This document shows positions 1 to 9,536 of a stretch of 64,000 bases of DNA, in pieces. Each line of letters starts with the position of its first letter. Position 1 is the first letter of the stretch. The notes beneath the pieces were generated by a model. It ran no database searches, had not been told where the DNA came from, and saw only the letters and a list, made by a program, of their open reading frames with translations. Origin of the DNA: Desulfobacula sp. (GTDB taxonomy: Bacteria; Desulfobacterota; Desulfobacteria; Desulfobacterales; Desulfobacteraceae). Made by a program: the position numbers and the translations under genes. Location: the NCBI RefSeq assembly GCF_014237455.1, contig NZ_JABZFL010000096.1:124001-188000 (forward strand), in the 5' to 3' direction.

Positions 1-325
1 CAACTGCAACAGCCGGATTCACATCACCCACAGCGCCCGCAGCCAGAAGAACGCCTGCCGGGATTCTCACAAAGGTGTGCAGGGTATCCCATCCCGTATC
101 AACTCCCGGAATCTTATCGGCAACAAATTCAACAACATACATCAGCCCTGCTGCCCCGATTACCAAGGGATTCATTAATATTTCAAGACTTTGGGGCAAA
201 ACAATATTGTCTGTGACTCCCAAAAGTCCTAAGACCAAAACGGTGGCATATAAATTAATGCCACTGCCCCAGGCAGCCCCCATAGTCAATGAAATAGTTT
301 CTATAATCTGATTAAAATCATCCAT
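1..325 (-). CDS. DUF4126 family membrane protein (C-terminus beyond window edge)
   Basis: The reverse strand is open from an ATG at 325 to the window edge, giving 108 residues beginning MDDFNQIIETISLTMGAAWG. The segments SGINLYATVLVLGLLG, an MNPLVIGAAGLMYVVEFVADK-like helix and the motif KIPGVDTGWD are typical of the DUF4126 family, small polytopic inner-membrane proteins of unknown function. The gene starts 21 nt after the stop of the AsmA-like gene, so the two are probably one transcript. No strong ribosome-binding site is visible; a weak GAGAA lies upstream. Family membership is a recognition call; no function is proposed. The protein is truncated by the window, not by mutation. Confidence 0.75.
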   Translation of the reverse strand, partial: MDDFNQIIETISLTMGAAWGSGINLYATVLVLGLLGVTDNIVLPQSLEILMNPLVIGAAGLMYVVEFVADKIPGVDTGWDTLHTFVRIPAGVLLAAGAVGDVNPAVAV

Positions 326-346
326 ACGTTATCAATAAGTTCTCTT

Positions 347-2374
347 TTAGTTAGTCAAACCCGGGAACAGGCTTTTAATCTGCTTTTTAACATCTTCCTT
401 AACAGATTCAATTTTTTCTTCCTGGCCTTCTTTTGTGCCCAATATTTGCTTTAATCCTTCTGCATCCGGTATAACGCCGCTGTCGAGCATTCCTTTCAGA
501 TCCGGTCGAATTTTAGGATCAGAAAAAGAGCCTGTTATCAGAACAGGTACCATCAGACCCGATCTCTGTTCGGTGTCCCCCTGGCCTTTCAGGGTGGCAA
601 CAAATTTAGGTTCTACCCTTAAATCAAGCAACTCTTTTACAAGATTGGTCTTTCCGGTTACAATTACCCGGATCAAAGGAGAAATCAGACTGGCTCCGTT
701 TGTATTGACCAGACCATTCTTTGCCGTAAAAGGAATCTTCAATTCTGCAAAATCCGTTCTAGGCTTTTTTGTCAGCTGCTCTCCCATTCCAAAGCTGGAT
801 TTAACATTTCGCACCGCATTGGCAAGATCGATACCGATAATTGCACCATCCGTAAATAAGAGTTCTCCCTGCCCGGTCAATGTCTGCTTAATCATATCAG
901 GTGTTTCACCCGTCATGGAAAGCCCTATATTGGTTTTCAGTGTTCCTTCAATCAATTCCTTTTGCAGGGCATCTTTCATCAAAGGGCCTGCCTGAATCCC
1001 TTTGGCATCAATTGTCACATTTGTCCTTGGGTTTCTTTTTTGAACATTAAACTCAAGTTTTGATGCAACACTTCCCTGGTAAAGATTCAAGCCCAACGGA
1101 TCTATGGTGATAATACCGTTTTTTGCCAGGATATGGATATCAACATTCTCAATGGTTGCGCCGTGGGCCTTTAATTTCTCGATCTTAACTTTCCCGTCAA
1201 GAACCAGTTTTCTTAAAGGACCATAATCTGTTTTTTTCTTTGCAGGCTCAGCAGATTTTGCCTTTTTCGCGGGTGTGCCTCCCGTCTGAGATGTTTCTTC
1301 TTTTGCCGGGGGTTCCGGCAGATACCGGTCAAGGTCGATTCCATCCAGGTGGACGTCAAATTTCAGGTTGGGTTTAAAAAACTCTTTGACCGAAGCGGCA
1401 ACTGCCAACCTGGAATCATCCAGAAGCAACTCACCGTCAGACAGAGATATACTGTCTTTGTTTCCTTTTATACGTACTTTTAAAGCGACTGCATCCAATA
1501 CTTTTGGATCTTTTGTCTGAACTGGAAAATCAATATTCATCACTGCCAAAAATTTTCTGGGTGAAAAAGAAGATACATTGAGCTCAAGATCAATAGTCTG
1601 GCTGACCAGGGGATCAATAAGAGTCCCTTTAAATTTTACTTCCAGCTCTTCCAGGGCTTTTAAAACAAAATCCAGAGCAATGGTCCCTTTACCGGGCTCC
1701 TTCCCAATGGGGCCGGCTGTCCCATCAAGAGAAACGGGTTTCCCGTCTATCTTGGCACTAAATGAGAGCCCTACGGGATTTTCAAGACTGATATTCTCTA
1801 AATTAAGATTCAGATCCGATATTTCTTTTTTAACACCTGATCCCTGATCAACATAAATTAACTGACCGTTTGTAATGGAGAAATTATCTACCAGCAATGC
1901 TTCAATCGGCAACCCCTGTCCTGTTGACGATTTTTCTCTCTTCTTTTCCCTATGCGCTTTTTTCTCTTGTTGTTTGCCAATCCCCTGCCAGTTGGCGTCA
2001 CCGTTTTTTAATTTTTCCAGATAAATTTTAGGGCTGTCTAAAACAAATGTTTTAACTTCTATTCGTTTTGACAATAACGGCATCACCTTGAGTCTGACCT
2101 CAAAATTCTTCACAGATACCATGTCTTTTTCTTTATATCCGGCCAGATTTCCCAGATGAAGGTCGGTCAGTTTCACACCCACCCATGGAAAGACAGACAG
2201 ATCCATATCGTCACCCAGTGTAAAAGAGCGGCCCGTCGCTTCCACAACTTTTTGTTCGATCGTGGGTTTATACTTTTTAACATCAATAAATTGAGGGATA
2301 ATAATGACGGCTGCAATGATGAGAACTACAAAAACACCGCCAATGATAAACAACCATTTAAGAATGCTTTTCAT
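347..2374 (-). CDS. AsmA family protein
   Basis: 675 residues. One N-terminal transmembrane helix (about residues 7-28, VFVVLIIAAVIIIP) is followed by the family hallmark 'PQFIDVKKYKPTIEQKVVEATGR' region, in which a long periplasmic beta-rich domain hangs from an inner-membrane anchor. The C-terminal third (about 440-640) has AsmA_2-type repeats such as GTLKTNIGLSMTGETPDMI and GQGELLFTDGAIIGIDL. Two Lys/Glu-rich low-complexity stretches (about 138-155 and 370-392) act as linkers. AsmA-like proteins belong to the bridge-type group implicated in lipid traffic to the outer membrane; that role here is inferred from the family. The start is supported by GGAGA 8-10 nt upstream. It is followed closely by the DUF4126 gene. 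Confidence 0.85.
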   Translation of the reverse strand: MKSILKWLFIIGGVFVVLIIAAVIIIPQFIDVKKYKPTIEQKVVEATGRSFTLGDDMDLSVFPWVGVKLTDLHLGNLAGYKEKDMVSVKNFEVRLKVMPLLSKRIEVKTFVLDSPKIYLEKLKNGDANWQGIGKQQEKKAHREKKREKSSTGQGLPIEALLVDNFSITNGQLIYVDQGSGVKKEISDLNLNLENISLENPVGLSFSAKIDGKPVSLDGTAGPIGKEPGKGTIALDFVLKALEELEVKFKGTLIDPLVSQTIDLELNVSSFSPRKFLAVMNIDFPVQTKDPKVLDAVALKVRIKGNKDSISLSDGELLLDDSRLAVAASVKEFFKPNLKFDVHLDGIDLDRYLPEPPAKEETSQTGGTPAKKAKSAEPAKKKTDYGPLRKLVLDGKVKIEKLKAHGATIENVDIHILAKNGIITIDPLGLNLYQGSVASKLEFNVQKRNPRTNVTIDAKGIQAGPLMKDALQKELIEGTLKTNIGLSMTGETPDMIKQTLTGQGELLFTDGAIIGIDLANAVRNVKSSFGMGEQLTKKPRTDFAELKIPFTAKNGLVNTNGASLISPLIRVIVTGKTNLVKELLDLRVEPKFVATLKGQGDTEQRSGLMVPVLITGSFSDPKIRPDLKGMLDSGVIPDAEGLKQILGTKEGQEEKIESVKEDVKKQIKSLFPGLTN

Positions 2375-2471
2375 GGGATCTCTCCAAATATTATGAGTAA
2401 CGGTTAAAATAGAGCATAGTCACGAGGCTCTATCATTTCCAGACAGAAAAAAACTGTATCTTCTTTTTTTA

Positions 2472-2696
2472 CTACAGGTTACACCACAGATAGTCAAACT
2501 CAAAAGTACACTCACATAAAAAAATGGTTTGATCAACCTTTCCAAGATGGGGTCTAAAAAATGATATCTTTGAAATTAGTTGGGCCTCAAAGTCAAAATA
2601 TTCTTTCTTTACAAACCTAAAGAATTTTCCTAATATAATGTTAGTATCAAAGAATTTGGAACGAAATACAAGCTCAATGCCTGAAAAACGGTTCAC
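2472..2696 (-). CDS. hypothetical 74-residue ORF (doubtful)
   Basis: A GTG-initiated frame of 74 codons fills much of the gap between the AsmA gene and the cNMP-binding gene. Its sequence (MNRFSGIELVFRSKFFDTN...) is rich in Phe and aromatic residues and matches no family I recognise. The only ribosome-binding candidate is an AGGTGA that overlaps the start too closely. It could be a fragment of an older gene or chance. Reported because it is the only open frame of any size in a 393-base gap; otherwise the gap holds nothing I can support. Confidence 0.2.
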   Translation of the reverse strand: MNRFSGIELVFRSKFFDTNIILGKFFRFVKKEYFDFEAQLISKISFFRPHLGKVDQTIFLCECTFEFDYLWCNL

Positions 2697-2767
2697 CTCA
2701 TGTTGACCTGCCTTAAAATCAAAGTGGTATTCATCTTTAACTGAATCATTTAAAAAAGGAGGGAAGC

Positions 2768-3265
2768 ATGGTAGAAATTACACTCATAGAAAAACTACAC
2801 ATTTTTAAAGATTTTGACTCCAATGAATTGAACAAGCTTCTTGATTCCTGTTCAGTGGAGAATTATCAAATCGGGGAAAGCCTGTTCCTGGAGGGAGACG
2901 CTGCAACGGCTATGTGGATTGTTATTGACGGCAGTGTTGAACTGCGGTTTGAGATGCCAAATGGCAAACCCGCCACAAATGAGAGTACGCTTTCCTCACA
3001 TCATAAAGATATCCCGGAATCACAGATTTTTGGATGGTCCTGTTTTATTTCGCCTTATAAAATGAAGCTTTCAGCCTATTGTACATCCAGAAGGTGCCAG
3101 GTGTTGAAAATCGATGCCATAAAACTGAATAAACTGATGGCGCAGGATACTGCCATCGGATTTAAAATAATGAGCTATATTGTCCAGGTTGTCGGATATA
3201 GATTCAACCAAATGAAAGAAGGGGTGGCCAAATTCATGGGAATCAACATGATGAATTCCTGGTAG
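2768..3265 (+). CDS. stand-alone cyclic-nucleotide-binding (cNMP) domain protein
   Basis: 165 residues. The N-terminal 120 residues follow the CAP/Crp effector-domain pattern: short helix, 'LEKLHIFKDFDSNELNKLL', then a beta-roll with YQIGESLFLEGDAATAMWIV (the G-E-x-LFxEGD turn) and IDGSVELRF. A long C-terminal helix follows, but no helix-turn-helix or kinase domain, so it is a sensor without a built-in output. The R-S/T-A phosphate-binding cassette is not obvious, so cAMP or cGMP binding is uncertain. The start has a strong AAAAAGGAGGG. Its 3' end overlaps the 3' end of the convergent tex gene by 23 bp. Confidence 0.8.
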   Translation: MVEITLIEKLHIFKDFDSNELNKLLDSCSVENYQIGESLFLEGDAATAMWIVIDGSVELRFEMPNGKPATNESTLSSHHKDIPESQIFGWSCFISPYKMKLSAYCTSRRCQVLKIDAIKLNKLMAQDTAIGFKIMSYIVQVVGYRFNQMKEGVAKFMGINMMNSW

Positions 3266-5369
3266 TGAGAGAAATCCTTTTTCTTTTCACATCTACTTCG
3301 AGAATTGTTACGATAACCGCCTGCCGGACGGTGACAATTTCATTGGGATCTTTAACAAAGCGATCTGCCATCTGGCTGATATGAACAAGACCGTCCTGAT
3401 GGACACCGATGTCTACAAAAGCACCAAAGGCAGTAACATTTGTCACAATACCCGGTACTTTCATTCCCGGCACAAGATCCTTGATATCATGAATGGTATC
3501 GTCAAAGGAAAAGGCTTGAAATTCTTTTCTGGGATCACGTCCGGGACTTGCCAGTTCTTTCACGATATCCTTAAGGGTCGGCATTCCAAAGGTATCAGTA
3601 ACATATCGACTCAGATCAATTTTGTTGATTTCTTCAACATTCATCACGAGATCTTCAATGCCAAGACCTAAATCTTTTGCCATCCCCTTAACAACCCTGT
3701 AGGATTCAGGATGAATCCCGCTTTTGTCCAGGGCAAGCGTTGCATTATGAATTCTTAAAAACCCGGCAGCCTGCTCAAAGGCCTTTGGCCCAAGTCTCGG
3801 CACTTTTAAAAAATCTTTTCTTGATCTGAACGGGCCGTTTTCATTGCGAAACCGGATCATATTTGCAGCAATGGTATCATTTAAGCCCGATACCCGACAA
3901 AGTAATTCCCGGCTTGCCGTATTGGCCTCAACCCCGACCTGGTTCACACAGGATATCACCACATCATCCAGGGATTTTCTCAATAATTTTTGATCCACAT
4001 CATGCTGATACTGGCCGACACCAATGGATTTGGGATCCAGCTTGACCAGTTCCGCCAATGGGTCCAAAAGTCTTCTGCCGATGGAAACCGCCCCCCTGAC
4101 CGTAATATCGTAATCCGGGAACTCTTCTCTTGCAATCTTTGAAGCAGAATAAATGGACGCTCCGCTTTCATCCACCATGACGATATGAATGTTGCTATCC
4201 AGCCCCAGTCTTTTCACAAAAGCTTCGGTCTCACGTCCTGCCGTCCCATTACCAATGGCAATGGCCTCGATATTATATGTTTTCACAAGATTTAATACGA
4301 TCTTTTTTGCTTTTTCATCATTGCTGTGATGGGAAAAAATCAAATCATGGTGCAAAAGAGTTCCCTGTGCATCAAGGCAGACCACTTTACAGCCGGTTCT
4401 GAATCCGGGATCAATGGCAAGGGTTCTCTTCTGGCCCAGAGGAGCAGACAACAGCAGTTCCTTTAAATTTCCGGCAAAAACACCTATGGCGATTTCATCT
4501 GCCGTTGCCTTTAATTCACTGATACATTCTTTTTCAATGGATTTGGATAAGAGCCTTTTATAGCTGTCTTTTATAGCAGATTTAACTTCCTGTGCCGACA
4601 GGGATTGATTTTTTATTACCCGTTTTTCAATCAGGTGGACCGCCCTTTCCTGATCCGGCAAAACACGTACGGAAAGCATAGACTCATTTTGCCCCCTGAG
4701 CATGGCCAGTATCCGGTGAGAAGGTGCCTTAAAAGCTGCTTCTGACCAGTCAAAATAATTTTTGAATTTTATGCCTTCCTCTTCTTTTGCTTTTTTTACC
4801 CTGGATTGAATCTGTGCGGTATCAAAAAACAATTTCCTGATACCCGCTCTGACGTCGACATCTTCGTTCACATTTTGTGCAATAATATCCTTGGCACCGG
4901 ATATGGCTTCTTCAACCGATTCAACTTCTTTTTGGGATAAAAAATATTTTTTTGCTTCAGACAAAGGATCCTGATGGGATTGTTGCCAAAGAAATGCTGC
5001 CAGAGATTCCAGGCCCTTTTCCCTTGCAATCTGTGCCCGGGTTCTTTTTTTAGGGCGGTATTTTTCATAGATATCTTCAAGATCAATTAGTGACAGTGTA
5101 TTTTGAATATCTGCCAATAGTGATCCCGTTAAAAGTTCACGTTCCTTTAAAGACTTGAGTATCGCCTCTTTTCTATTATTGAGCGCAGTTAGTTGTTCTA
5201 TTCGATCCCGAATACCGGCAATGGCGACTTCATCCAGAGATTGGGTCACTTCTTTTCGATACCGGGCAATAAAAGGTATGGTGGCACCCTGATCCAGCAT
5301 TTGAGCAACTGCTGAAACCTGGGTTTCTTCTAAATTCATTTCCAAGCTTATATGATTGATTATTTTCAT
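3243..5369 (-). CDS. tex: Tex family RNA-binding transcription accessory protein
   Basis: 708 residues, close to the usual Tex length. Order: N-terminal helical Tex region (about 1-190, with ATIPFIARYRKEVTQSLDE), a YqgF/RNase H-like domain (about 320-440, LAIDPGFRTGCKVVCLD), a helix-hairpin-helix pair (about 480-570, including NMIRFRNENGPFRSRKDFLKV) and a C-terminal S1 domain (about 635-705, VTAFGAFVDIGVHQDGLVHIS). Tex is a conserved cytoplasmic protein that binds nucleic acid and affects transcription; its exact task is still debated. The 3' end overlaps the convergent cNMP-binding gene. It sits 22 nt downstream of mntP on the same strand, so co-transcription is likely. Confidence 0.95.
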   Translation of the reverse strand: MKIINHISLEMNLEETQVSAVAQMLDQGATIPFIARYRKEVTQSLDEVAIAGIRDRIEQLTALNNRKEAILKSLKERELLTGSLLADIQNTLSLIDLEDIYEKYRPKKRTRAQIAREKGLESLAAFLWQQSHQDPLSEAKKYFLSQKEVESVEEAISGAKDIIAQNVNEDVDVRAGIRKLFFDTAQIQSRVKKAKEEEGIKFKNYFDWSEAAFKAPSHRILAMLRGQNESMLSVRVLPDQERAVHLIEKRVIKNQSLSAQEVKSAIKDSYKRLLSKSIEKECISELKATADEIAIGVFAGNLKELLLSAPLGQKRTLAIDPGFRTGCKVVCLDAQGTLLHHDLIFSHHSNDEKAKKIVLNLVKTYNIEAIAIGNGTAGRETEAFVKRLGLDSNIHIVMVDESGASIYSASKIAREEFPDYDITVRGAVSIGRRLLDPLAELVKLDPKSIGVGQYQHDVDQKLLRKSLDDVVISCVNQVGVEANTASRELLCRVSGLNDTIAANMIRFRNENGPFRSRKDFLKVPRLGPKAFEQAAGFLRIHNATLALDKSGIHPESYRVVKGMAKDLGLGIEDLVMNVEEINKIDLSRYVTDTFGMPTLKDIVKELASPGRDPRKEFQAFSFDDTIHDIKDLVPGMKVPGIVTNVTAFGAFVDIGVHQDGLVHISQMADRFVKDPNEIVTVRQAVIVTILEVDVKRKRISLTTRNSSC

Positions 5370-5391
5370 ATCTGCACTATATAATTTAAGA

Positions 5392-5952
5392 TTATGAGAT
5401 CAAATGAGAATATAAGATTCGGAACCCGATCAGGATCAGGACGACACCTCCGAAAATTTCCATTCGTTTGCCAAACATCGTCCCCAGTCTTGTGCCGATC
5501 TTAATGGCCAGAATCGACATGCCTGTTGTGATCACACCAATCATGATACTCGGATACCAGATGTTCACATCCAGCATGGCAAGACTTAAACCCACTGCCA
5601 GTGCATCTATACTGGTAGCCACACTGAGCATCACCATGGTCATCCCCCTGGACGGATCATTTTTTTGTATTTCAGATGACGTATCCAATCCTTCACGAAT
5701 CATTCTGATGCCAACAAAAGCCAGAAGAAAAAAAGCAATCCAATGATCAAACGCTCTAAAATGGGACGCAAAACTGATGCCCAGAAGCCAGCCCAGCACC
5801 GGCATTAAAAACTGGAACAGCCCAAAATGAAAAGACAGGCGGAATACAGCCCTGACATCCTTTACATATCCTGCGGCAGCTGCGGCAAGAGAGACAGCCG
5901 AGGCATCCATGGCAAGCCCTACAGCAATAATAATAATTTCAAATGTTGTCAT
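5392..5952 (-). CDS. mntP: manganese efflux pump MntP
   Basis: 186 residues with six predicted transmembrane helices in the inner membrane. The two inverted half-repeats carry the diagnostic acidic motifs 'AVGLAMDASAVSLA' near the N-terminus and 'SIDALAVGLSLA' near residue 115, which are conserved in MntP/YebN. The protein is expected to export Mn2+. No yybP-ykoY (Mn) riboswitch is apparent: the upstream gap to the ABM gene is only 32 nt. Length and topology match the family. Confidence 0.9.
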   Translation of the reverse strand: MTTFEIIIIAVGLAMDASAVSLAAAAAGYVKDVRAVFRLSFHFGLFQFLMPVLGWLLGISFASHFRAFDHWIAFFLLAFVGIRMIREGLDTSSEIQKNDPSRGMTMVMLSVATSIDALAVGLSLAMLDVNIWYPSIMIGVITTGMSILAIKIGTRLGTMFGKRMEIFGGVVLILIGFRILYSHLIS

Positions 5953-5984
5953 GGATTTTTCAATATTTCATAGCGGGTAAAAAC

Positions 5985-6293
5985 CTAATCGTAACTGAAA
6001 ACCTTGTAAACCGTTGATGACCCCAGCAAGGCATCGACCCTGCCTTCCAGTTCAGCTCGTTCATTGTTGCGAAGCCACCAGTTCCAGGCTTCAAGGGATT
6101 TCCATGTGCTGATTACAAGATATTCATTGGGATCATCAATATTTCTAAGGGTCTCCCCGGAAATATAGCCTGGCTGGCGGTCTGCCATGGCCCGGAGCTC
6201 AATGAGCATTTCAGACAGCGTCGGCAGCAGGGTTACGTCCATGCCGCTGGTCAGCTTGGGAACTTTTCTTGTCATCAATACACGGATGGTCAT
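5985..6293 (-). CDS. ABM-domain (antibiotic biosynthesis monooxygenase-like) protein
   Basis: 102 residues forming one ferredoxin-like alpha+beta barrel of the dimeric ABM superfamily. The visible signature is an N-terminal strand, then 'LIELRAMADRQPGYISGETLRNIDDPNEYLVISTW' with the GY...E...YLV.STW pattern, and 'WNWWLRNNERAELEGRVDALL'. Members are small monooxygenases or haem- and quinone-binding proteins; the substrate is unknown here. The start is well supported by GAGGAGGAAGAA directly upstream. It lies between the sodium-pump decarboxylase genes and mntP, all on the same strand. Confidence 0.8.
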   Translation of the reverse strand: MTIRVLMTRKVPKLTSGMDVTLLPTLSEMLIELRAMADRQPGYISGETLRNIDDPNEYLVISTWKSLEAWNWWLRNNERAELEGRVDALLGSSTVYKVFSYD

Positions 6294-6327
6294 TTCTTCC
6301 TCCTCATATAATTCAAACTGTTTACTA

Positions 6328-7629
6328 TTATATCGCCAGGCTCTTTAATGTCAACAATACTCCTGCAGCAACTGCAGAGCCAATAACACCGGCTACATTG
6401 GGACCCATGGCATGCATGAGAAGAAAATTTTGGGGATCTGCCTCCATGCCTACTTTCTGGCTCACACGGGCAGCCATGGGAACAGCAGATACGCCTGCCG
6501 ATCCGATCAAGGGGTTGATTTTTGTCTTAAAAAAAAGATTCATCAGTTTTGCCATGAGAATACCTGACGCTGTCCCAATGGAAAAGGCAATGCAACCGAG
6601 AAAGAGAATGCCCAGTGTTGAGAGATTCAAAAACTGATGGGCTGAGAGCTGGGCTCCGACACCCAGACCCAGAAGGATGGTGACAATATTGATCAAGGCA
6701 TTTTGTGCGGTTTCAGACAGCCGGTCCACCACTTTGCATTCCCGCATCAGGTTTCCAAACATGAAAAAGCCGATAAGGGGTGCGGCTGTTGGCAGAAGCA
6801 AAACACAAAGGCCTAAGACAGAGAGGGGAAATATCATTTTTTCAACTTTCCCCACATGTCTCATCTGTTCCATACGAATCTTGCGTTCATCCACAGTGGT
6901 CAGCGCCCGCATGATGGGTGGCTGGATGAGTGGCACCAGCGCCATGTAGGAGTAAGCTGCCACGGCAATGGGACCCAGAAGATGCGGCGCCAGCTGGCTT
7001 GACAAAAATATGGCTGTCGGACCGTCCGCTCCTCCGATAATACCGATGGAGGCGGCATCGAGCAGACTGAAATGGATACCAGGGACAATTTCAGACAGGA
7101 TCAGTGCTCCGACAAGAGTGATAAAAATACCAACTTGTGCAGCTGCACCAAGAAGCAGGGTTTTCGGATTAGCGAGCAGCGGACCGAAATCGGTCATGGC
7201 ACCGACACCCATGAAAACCAGGAGGGGAAAGACACCTGTTTTGATTCCGATGGTATAGATATAGTACAGCGCACCTCCGGGATCGGACATGGAAGCCAGA
7301 GGTGTATTGGTCAAAATAGCGCCAAATCCTATGGGAATCAGGAGAAGCGGCTCAAACTTCTTACTGATGGCAAGGTATAACAACAAAATCCCCACACCAA
7401 TCATAAAGAACTGTCCGATTCCCTTAAAATTATTTCCTATGCCAGAGGAAAGGAAGCTGAACAGGCCGGTTGATCTGCAAAAATTCATTATCATGTCTGT
7501 AATAGGCGGAAGAAGGGTGTACCCCTGGCTGTCGGGCTGGGGCAACGTACCTGCCTGGACAGCAGACATCATTGAAAACAGCAGCACCATAAGACAGCCG
7601 ATGATAATGAATGGTTTTCTCATAAACAT
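6328..7629 (-). CDS. oadB: sodium-ion-translocating decarboxylase beta subunit
   Basis: 433 residues, a polytopic inner-membrane protein with an N-terminal signal-like helix and about ten further membrane segments. Diagnostic family stretches are present: '[21 protein letters not shown]', '[19 protein letters not shown]' (the conserved Asp used in Na+ transport), and '[21 protein letters not shown]' at the C-terminus. In oxaloacetate, methylmalonyl-CoA and glutaconyl-CoA decarboxylases this subunit decarboxylates carboxybiotin and exports Na+. It starts 24 nt after the biotin-bearing alpha subunit, whose substrate sets the enzyme's specificity. Energy conservation from oxaloacetate decarboxylation fits the pathway at 16.8-29.1 kb. 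Confidence 0.93.
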   Translation of the reverse strand: MFMRKPFIIIGCLMVLLFSMMSAVQAGTLPQPDSQGYTLLPPITDMIMNFCRSTGLFSFLSSGIGNNFKGIGQFFMIGVGILLLYLAISKKFEPLLLIPIGFGAILTNTPLASMSDPGGALYYIYTIGIKTGVFPLLVFMGVGAMTDFGPLLANPKTLLLGAAAQVGIFITLVGALILSEIVPGIHFSLLDAASIGIIGGADGPTAIFLSSQLAPHLLGPIAVAAYSYMALVPLIQPPIMRALTTVDERKIRMEQMRHVGKVEKMIFPLSVLGLCVLLLPTAAPLIGFFMFGNLMRECKVVDRLSETAQNALINIVTILLGLGVGAQLSAHQFLNLSTLGILFLGCIAFSIGTASGILMAKLMNLFFKTKINPLIGSAGVSAVPMAARVSQKVGMEADPQNFLLMHAMGPNVAGVIGSAVAAGVLLTLKSLAI

Positions 7630-7653
7630 GATAAAATCCTTTGGACCTTGCCG

Positions 7654-9465
7654 TTATTCATTAAGGGTCAGGAGAACCTGTCCTAACTGAACGATCTGCC
7701 CCTTAACCACTTCTATTGAATTGACGATACCGTTACTGGGCGAAATTACCGGCGTTTCCATTTTCATGGCTTCCAGAATCACCAGGGTCTCTCCTTCTTT
7801 CACTCGATCCCCAACAGCAAACTGGATTTCATACACATTTCCCGGCAGTTGAGCTTTAACCTCCAAAGCGGATTTTTCTTCCGGACTTGTCCCCTGTTCG
7901 TCTGAAGACGGGCTGATGCCTGCGATCTTTCCCATTTCATCTTCCACAATGACCTCATAGCTGCTTCCATCGACGGTCACCTTGTATTGGGACATTGTCA
8001 TCGTATCCCCTGATTTTGAAACAGGCTCAGGCGATGATACACTCTCCCGGGGTGATTCCTTTTCCGGAGTTATCTTACGGCACTTGATCGGCCTGGCCCC
8101 TTTAAGGAAATCCAGGCCCTTATTTCCGCCTGCCGTTGTCAGAGCACCGATAATAAAGAGGTTTTCCTCAGTAACAGGAAGTCCTTCAGCCTCAAGGATC
8201 TTTTTGGCCTTGGGGATACCCGGTTCAAGAATATCCAGGGGATCTCCATCAAAAACCGACATTCCCAGCTGTTTTTCAGCGATTTGGACAATATCAGGGT
8301 CTGGCGGCACCGGTGTTCTGCCGAAATATCCCAGCACCATTTTACCATAACCATCTGTTATCTTTTTCCAGGGCCCCTGGGTCACATTGGCGTAGGCCTG
8401 CTGGAAATAAAACTGGGAAACCGGGGTGACTGATGTGCCGAAGCCTCCCCTGGCAATACATTCGGACATGGCATCGATCACCTTGGGATAAAGATGGAGG
8501 GTACCCGTATCGCGCATCATCATGGTATTGGCAGTCAAGGCACCTCCGGGCATGGGAGAAAGGATCACCTCGGATGAAACCTTTTGTGCCTCCGGCGGAA
8601 AGAAGTAGTCTGCAAGACATTCCTCCTGGACACGGTTGGCCTCCAGGATCTTATTGACGTCAATATCCAGAAAATATTGGGTTCCTTTCAGTGCATGCCA
8701 CATGGAAATCATATCCGGCTGGCATGTACCGCCGGACAGAGGGGATCGGGCCAGGCAGATGCCGTCACAACCGGCTTCCACCGCAGCCTTGTACTGGGTA
8801 ACGCCGATACCGGCAGTTTCATGGGTGTGCATCCAGATGGTCTCTTCATCTCCCAGAAGTTTTCTGGCCGCTCTGACAGTGTCATAAACCTTTTGGGGGT
8901 TGGCCGTTCCTGAGGCATCTTTGAAACAGATGGAATCATAGAGGACTCCTGAGTCAAGAATATCCTTCAAAGTTTTGAGATAGAATTCCGGATCATGGGC
9001 TCCGCTGCAGCCGGGAGGCAGTTCCATCATGGTAATGACCACCTGATGATGGAGCCCTGCGTTCTTGATGCAGTGCCCCGAGTAGACCAGGTTGCGAACA
9101 TCATTCAAGGCATCAAAATTACGGATGTGGGTCATGCCGTGTTTCTTGAACATCCTGGCGTGGAGATCAATCATATCCCTGGGCTGGGCTGAAAGGGCTA
9201 CCACGTTGATGCCTCTGGCAAGTGTCTGAAGATGGGCATCAGGGCCGGCAGCCTTTCGGAAACGGTCCATCATGGAAAATGCAGATTCACCGCAGTACAT
9301 GAAAAGACTCTGAAAACGGGCGCCACCCCCGGCTTCCAAATGATGAATCCCAGCTTCCACTGCAGCTTCCACAGCAGGAAGAAAATCATCTGTCAGTGCG
9401 CGTGCACCGAAAACCGATTGAAACCCGTCCCGCAACGATGTGTCCATAAAGTTTATTTTTTTCAT
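7654..9465 (-). CDS. oadA: biotin-dependent decarboxylase/carboxyltransferase alpha subunit (OadA / pyruvate carboxylase B-like)
   Basis: 603 residues from the ATG at 9465, chosen because AGGA lies 9 nt upstream; an ATG three codons earlier abuts that site. The N-terminal HMGL-like TIM barrel (about 1-300) has DTSLRDGFQS, CFKDASGTANP and the metal-binding WMHTHETAG. A central PYC_OADA domain (about 300-470) follows, then a linker and a biotinyl domain with EAMKMET, whose Lys is 35 residues from the end as in biotin carriers. It should move CO2 between a 2-oxo or acyl-CoA acid and biotin. Oxaloacetate is the likeliest substrate, but a methylmalonyl-CoA:pyruvate transcarboxylase role cannot be excluded, since the 'LRDGFQS' motif differs from the common 'LRDAHQS'. 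Confidence 0.85.
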   Translation of the reverse strand: MKKINFMDTSLRDGFQSVFGARALTDDFLPAVEAAVEAGIHHLEAGGGARFQSLFMYCGESAFSMMDRFRKAAGPDAHLQTLARGINVVALSAQPRDMIDLHARMFKKHGMTHIRNFDALNDVRNLVYSGHCIKNAGLHHQVVITMMELPPGCSGAHDPEFYLKTLKDILDSGVLYDSICFKDASGTANPQKVYDTVRAARKLLGDEETIWMHTHETAGIGVTQYKAAVEAGCDGICLARSPLSGGTCQPDMISMWHALKGTQYFLDIDVNKILEANRVQEECLADYFFPPEAQKVSSEVILSPMPGGALTANTMMMRDTGTLHLYPKVIDAMSECIARGGFGTSVTPVSQFYFQQAYANVTQGPWKKITDGYGKMVLGYFGRTPVPPDPDIVQIAEKQLGMSVFDGDPLDILEPGIPKAKKILEAEGLPVTEENLFIIGALTTAGGNKGLDFLKGARPIKCRKITPEKESPRESVSSPEPVSKSGDTMTMSQYKVTVDGSSYEVIVEDEMGKIAGISPSSDEQGTSPEEKSALEVKAQLPGNVYEIQFAVGDRVKEGETLVILEAMKMETPVISPSNGIVNSIEVVKGQIVQLGQVLLTLNE

Positions 9466-9536
9466 TGGTATCATTCCTGGTATTGACTATGAATATTATA
9501 TTCGCTCTTATCAATTTACAGATACAGGGACCCTGT

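Noticed and set aside
2156-2407. 83-codon plus-strand frame at the AsmA 5' end
   Set aside because: Antisense to the AsmA signal anchor, with no ribosome-binding site or family match.
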